Below, one piece after another: positions 61,653 to 64,000 of a stretch of 64,000 bases of DNA. Both the position numbers and the translations under genes were made by a program. The stretch comes from Ophthalmolycus amberensis (lineage: Eukaryota > Chordata > Actinopteri > Perciformes > Zoarcidae). The stretch's first letter is position 1. Each line of letters begins with the position of its first letter. A model generated the notes under the pieces. That model made no database searches. It was not told where the DNA came from and was given only the letters and a program-made list of their open reading frames with translations. Location of the stretch: the NCBI GenBank assembly GCA_024529925.1, contig JAFEUB010001385.1, positions 124,001-188,000 of the forward strand, in the 5' to 3' direction.

Positions 61653-61759
61653 GTGCTTGCTAAGGCAGCACATCTAATAAATTGGAATCGATACAGAGAA
61701 GATTAGCATGGCCCCTGCGAAAGGATGACACGCAAATTCGTGAAGCGTTTCCACATTTT
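61653..61759 (+). ncRNA. rnu6: U6 snRNA-like, copy 26
   Basis: Full length. The following tract has several private single-base changes (CAGGTACTTT, CCGGCCCCGCAAAAAG). Confidence 0.83.
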
Positions 61760-62437
61760 GGCCAGCCCGTGTTGCCCCGAGCAAGGTGCGCCGCAACACG
61801 GTGGTAACACAAGGAAGTAACACCTTGTCAAGAGAGCATGCTGAAAGAGAGGAAACGGTGCAGACCCCTCTACGATTCCCTGACAGCTCCATGTGGGAAA
61901 GGCACATGGTAGAAGTTTACCTTCAGGTACTTTCTGCCGTCCGATAAAGACGGCAGCAAAAGGTGGACAACAAGGGGATTAAAGGTGTCGTTCCCACAAT
62001 AAAGGGCTTAAAGTTGTCCCACGTGCTCAGGATGACAAATTTGGCATGACCGACTTTACACAGTGCGGCTTATCCCACTGCTGATTTCACAGAGGGATTC
62101 TCAGTTTGCCAGTCGTTCTGGGGGTGTGTCTTAGGAAGGGACTGCTTAGGGCCAAAGTCCAGCCCCTGGCCAGAAAGGCAACTTGGGCACCGGCCCCGCA
62201 AAAAGTGTCAGGTCACTTTTGAGCTTATCCTTTTTGTGGATTAAACAGTCAGACAGAATTAGCCGGCACTCACGGCTAACATATTGGCCGGCAAACACAT
62301 TGACGTCTGCCAGGGACAGACCTCACCCCTCGCTCTTGTGGTGGTTCATAGGGATTGCGGCCCTCCGACCTCACCGCTGTGAAGGTGTGGTTGCGACAAC
62401 AGGCGGTTCAAATGGTCGGCGGCGCCTGTGCGTCAAT

Positions 62438-62460
62438 GTGCTTGCTAAGGCAGCACATCT
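62438..62460 (+). pseudogene. U6 snRNA-like, copy 27, cut at the array edge
   Basis: Only the first 23 nt (to GCAGCACATCT) remain before the switch to miR-430 spacer sequence. Confidence 0.85.
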
Positions 62461-62524
62461 AGACAGACAGTAGATTTCCATCATTTTAAAATGACGAGCT
62501 AAATGCATAAATTAGGCACCAAAG

Positions 62525-63530
62525 CTACCCAAACACAAGCACTGACTTGACTTGTGAATGCAGTAAGTGCTTTTTGTTGGGGTAGTTTTGCTGACCTCTG
62601 AAATCCCAGCCTTCCTTTCAAAGAATTTATGAAGAAAGCCCTTCTAGATCGATTGTTACTAGTTAAAGAACATGATTTCTAAGTCTTCTTACTACCCTAA
62701 CTTGAGCATTGACTGTTGAATTCTGTAAGTGCTTTTTGTTGGGGCAGTTTTGCTGATCCCTACATCTTCAAGTGTGTAAGCTGTATTTCTTTTCAAATCT
62801 CTACTGAGATATCTTCTAACATTTTAGTCCCTGATTCTGCATTGGAATCAGTTTCAAATCTGTTGTCTATTGTTTCAGAAGCTGTCTTGGGGTCTTAAAG
62901 TAGAATGTGCCTTTTGGAGTAGATGTACAGTGCTAACTGTATTTCTTTGTATTGGTTCTCAGTACTCCTGAGTGAGCTCCAACTTCAGGCCACCATGTGG
63001 CAAAGATTTGCACCAAGAAGACTCATTGCACTCGAATTGACCATTCATCAAATGCTAATGGTGTGCATACATTTAAGTTGATAGTTGTATCTTCATGGAG
63101 CCTTTGTGTTCTTACATAGTCTAGACCACTGAAACCTCATCAAAAAGTAGGCGGAGTTCATGTGACTTGGCTGCATTCAGTATTTAAGATGGTCAAATTT
63201 GAGCAGGAAGCACCACTTCCACAGCTTCCTGGGCACAACACAGATGATGCAAGGAGCGAACCATCTGGGCTACGGGGGAACTCATGCTACTTGTTGAGGC
63301 GGTTGAACATGACAAAATACTACAGACTACAACTGAAGATAGATGTCAATGAAATCACATTCAGATAACCTCAAACTGAGACACTGATGATTATTTCGTT
63401 CATAAGTGCTTCTCTTTGGGGTTGTCTTGGTTGTGTGTTCTTCAACAGACATATCAGGGGACAAATGCACAGACAGTAGATTTCCATCATTTTAAAATGA
63501 CGAGCTAAATGCATAAATTAGGCACCAAAG
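62525..63530 (+). ncRNA. mir430: miR-430 unit R43, long form lacking hairpin III
   Basis: I 62525-62585, II 62692-62747 (TTGGGGCAG end), relic V 62827-62895, IV 63367-63424. CCACT. 1006 bp. Confidence 0.9.
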
Positions 63531-64000
63531 CTACCCAAACACAAGCACTGACTTGACTTGTGAATGCAGTAAGTGCTTTTTGTTGGGGTAGTTTTGCTGA
63601 CCTCTGAAATCCCAGCCTTCTTTTCAAAGAATTTATGAAGAAAGCCCTGCTAGATCGATTGGTACTGGTTAAACAACATGATTTCTAAGTCTTCTTACTA
63701 CCCTAACTTGAGCATTGACTGTTGAATTCAGTAAGTGCTTTTTGTTGGGGTAGTTTTGCTGATCTCTATATCTTCAAGTGTGGTAAGCTGTATCTTTGTA
63801 TTGGTTCTCAGTACTCCTGAGTGAGCTCCAACTTCAGGCCACCATGTGGCAAAGATTTGCACCAAGAAGACTCATTGCACTCGAATTGACCATTCATCAA
63901 ATGCTAATGGGGTGCATACATTTAAGTTGATAGTTGTATCTTCATGGAGCCTTTGTATTCTTACATAGTCTAGACCAATGAAACCTCATCAAAAAGTAGG
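63531..64000 (+). ncRNA. mir430: miR-430 unit R44 (3' partial)
   Basis: I 63531-63591, II 63698-63753; the window ends before III. CCAAT. One extra G in GTGTGGTAAGC. Confidence 0.9.

Larger units (their letters stand above)
40687..62462 (+). repeat. U6 snRNA-like tandem array
   Basis: About 27 units of 778-788 bp, each with one U6-like sequence. Spacing between U6 starts: 778, 778, 780, 778, 786, 778, 786, 780, 778, 786, 780, 778, 780, 778, 786, 778, 606 (deleted), 778, 1863 (LINE), 788, 786, 778, 786, 779, 786, 785. Two indels make the subtypes: GA in CTCAGAGTTT (+2) and CAGCAAAAGGTGG in place of CAGCACG (+6). The roughly 670 bp between U6 copies holds several short perfect hairpins and frames on both strands that are not maintained between subtypes, so I see no protein gene in it. 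Confidence 0.9.
62463..64000 (+). repeat. mir430: miR-430 tandem array, right block (R43-R44)
   Basis: The miR-430 array resumes after the U6 array, in the spacer between hairpins IV and I (stub 62463-62524), and runs off the window. R43 is a long, III-less unit and R44 a normal unit cut at 64000. R44 matches R0 at the other end of the window, including a GGGGTGC variant seen in no other unit. Confidence 0.92.

Noticed and set aside
1..64000. CRISPR array or prokaryotic origin because of regular repeats
   Set aside because: Unit is about 0.8-1 kb with no short repeat/unique spacer alternation, and the content is metazoan miRNA, U6 and LINE sequence.

Overview
The window is eukaryotic, from a teleost fish, and almost all of it is tandem repeats of small-RNA genes. 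It holds no intact protein-coding gene. The teleost call rests on miR-430-family hairpins (3'-arm products starting TAAGTGC, including one close to fish miR-430c), a vertebrate-type U6 snRNA sequence, and fish-type non-LTR and TA-target DNA transposons. The mature sequences differ from zebrafish miR-430a/b, so a non-cyprinid fish is more likely. I cannot name the species.

Region 1 (1-40686) and region 3 (62463-64000) are one miR-430 cluster on the + strand. The basic unit is 916 bp with four precursor hairpins, called I, II, III and IV here; all present 5'-TAAGTGC on the 3' arm. I placed 45 units or part units (R0-R44) holding 166 complete hairpins (44 I, 44 II, 35 III, 43 IV) plus one cut by the window start. 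A minority of long units (about 1000-1074 bp) keep about 158 bp more, containing what looks like a decayed fifth hairpin (V). Eight of these have lost hairpin III to a 69-bp deletion. R12 lost hairpin II by a 162-bp deletion in register with the mature sequences. Between II and III every unit has a promoter-like block (octamer-like site, CCAAT box or its CCACT variant, M-box, TATTTAA). A 1388-bp TA-target DNA transposon carrying a LINE tail sits in the TATTTAA of R29.

Region 2 (40687-62462) is a second tandem array, unit about 778-786 bp, placed inside one miR-430 unit. Each unit carries one U6 snRNA-like sequence on the + strand: 24 full-length copies, one internally deleted, one split by a 1089-bp LINE fragment, one cut at the right junction. 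The U6 sequence keeps ACAGAGA, the AGC triad and most of the 3' stem-loop region, but all copies share the same substitutions and indels against canonical U6. Upstream lies a PSE-like element at -68 to -48 and an AT-rich TTCAAAT at -31 to -25. The array shows higher-order repeats of 2344 bp (trimers) and 1564 bp (dimers).

miR-430 clears maternal mRNA at the fish maternal-to-zygotic transition. The joint locus therefore couples a very high-copy early-embryonic miRNA cluster with a homogenised variant-U6 array. Whether the U6 copies are an expressed (for example maternal or embryonic) isoform or a pseudogene satellite cannot be decided from sequence alone. Short open frames throughout are by-products of the repeats.
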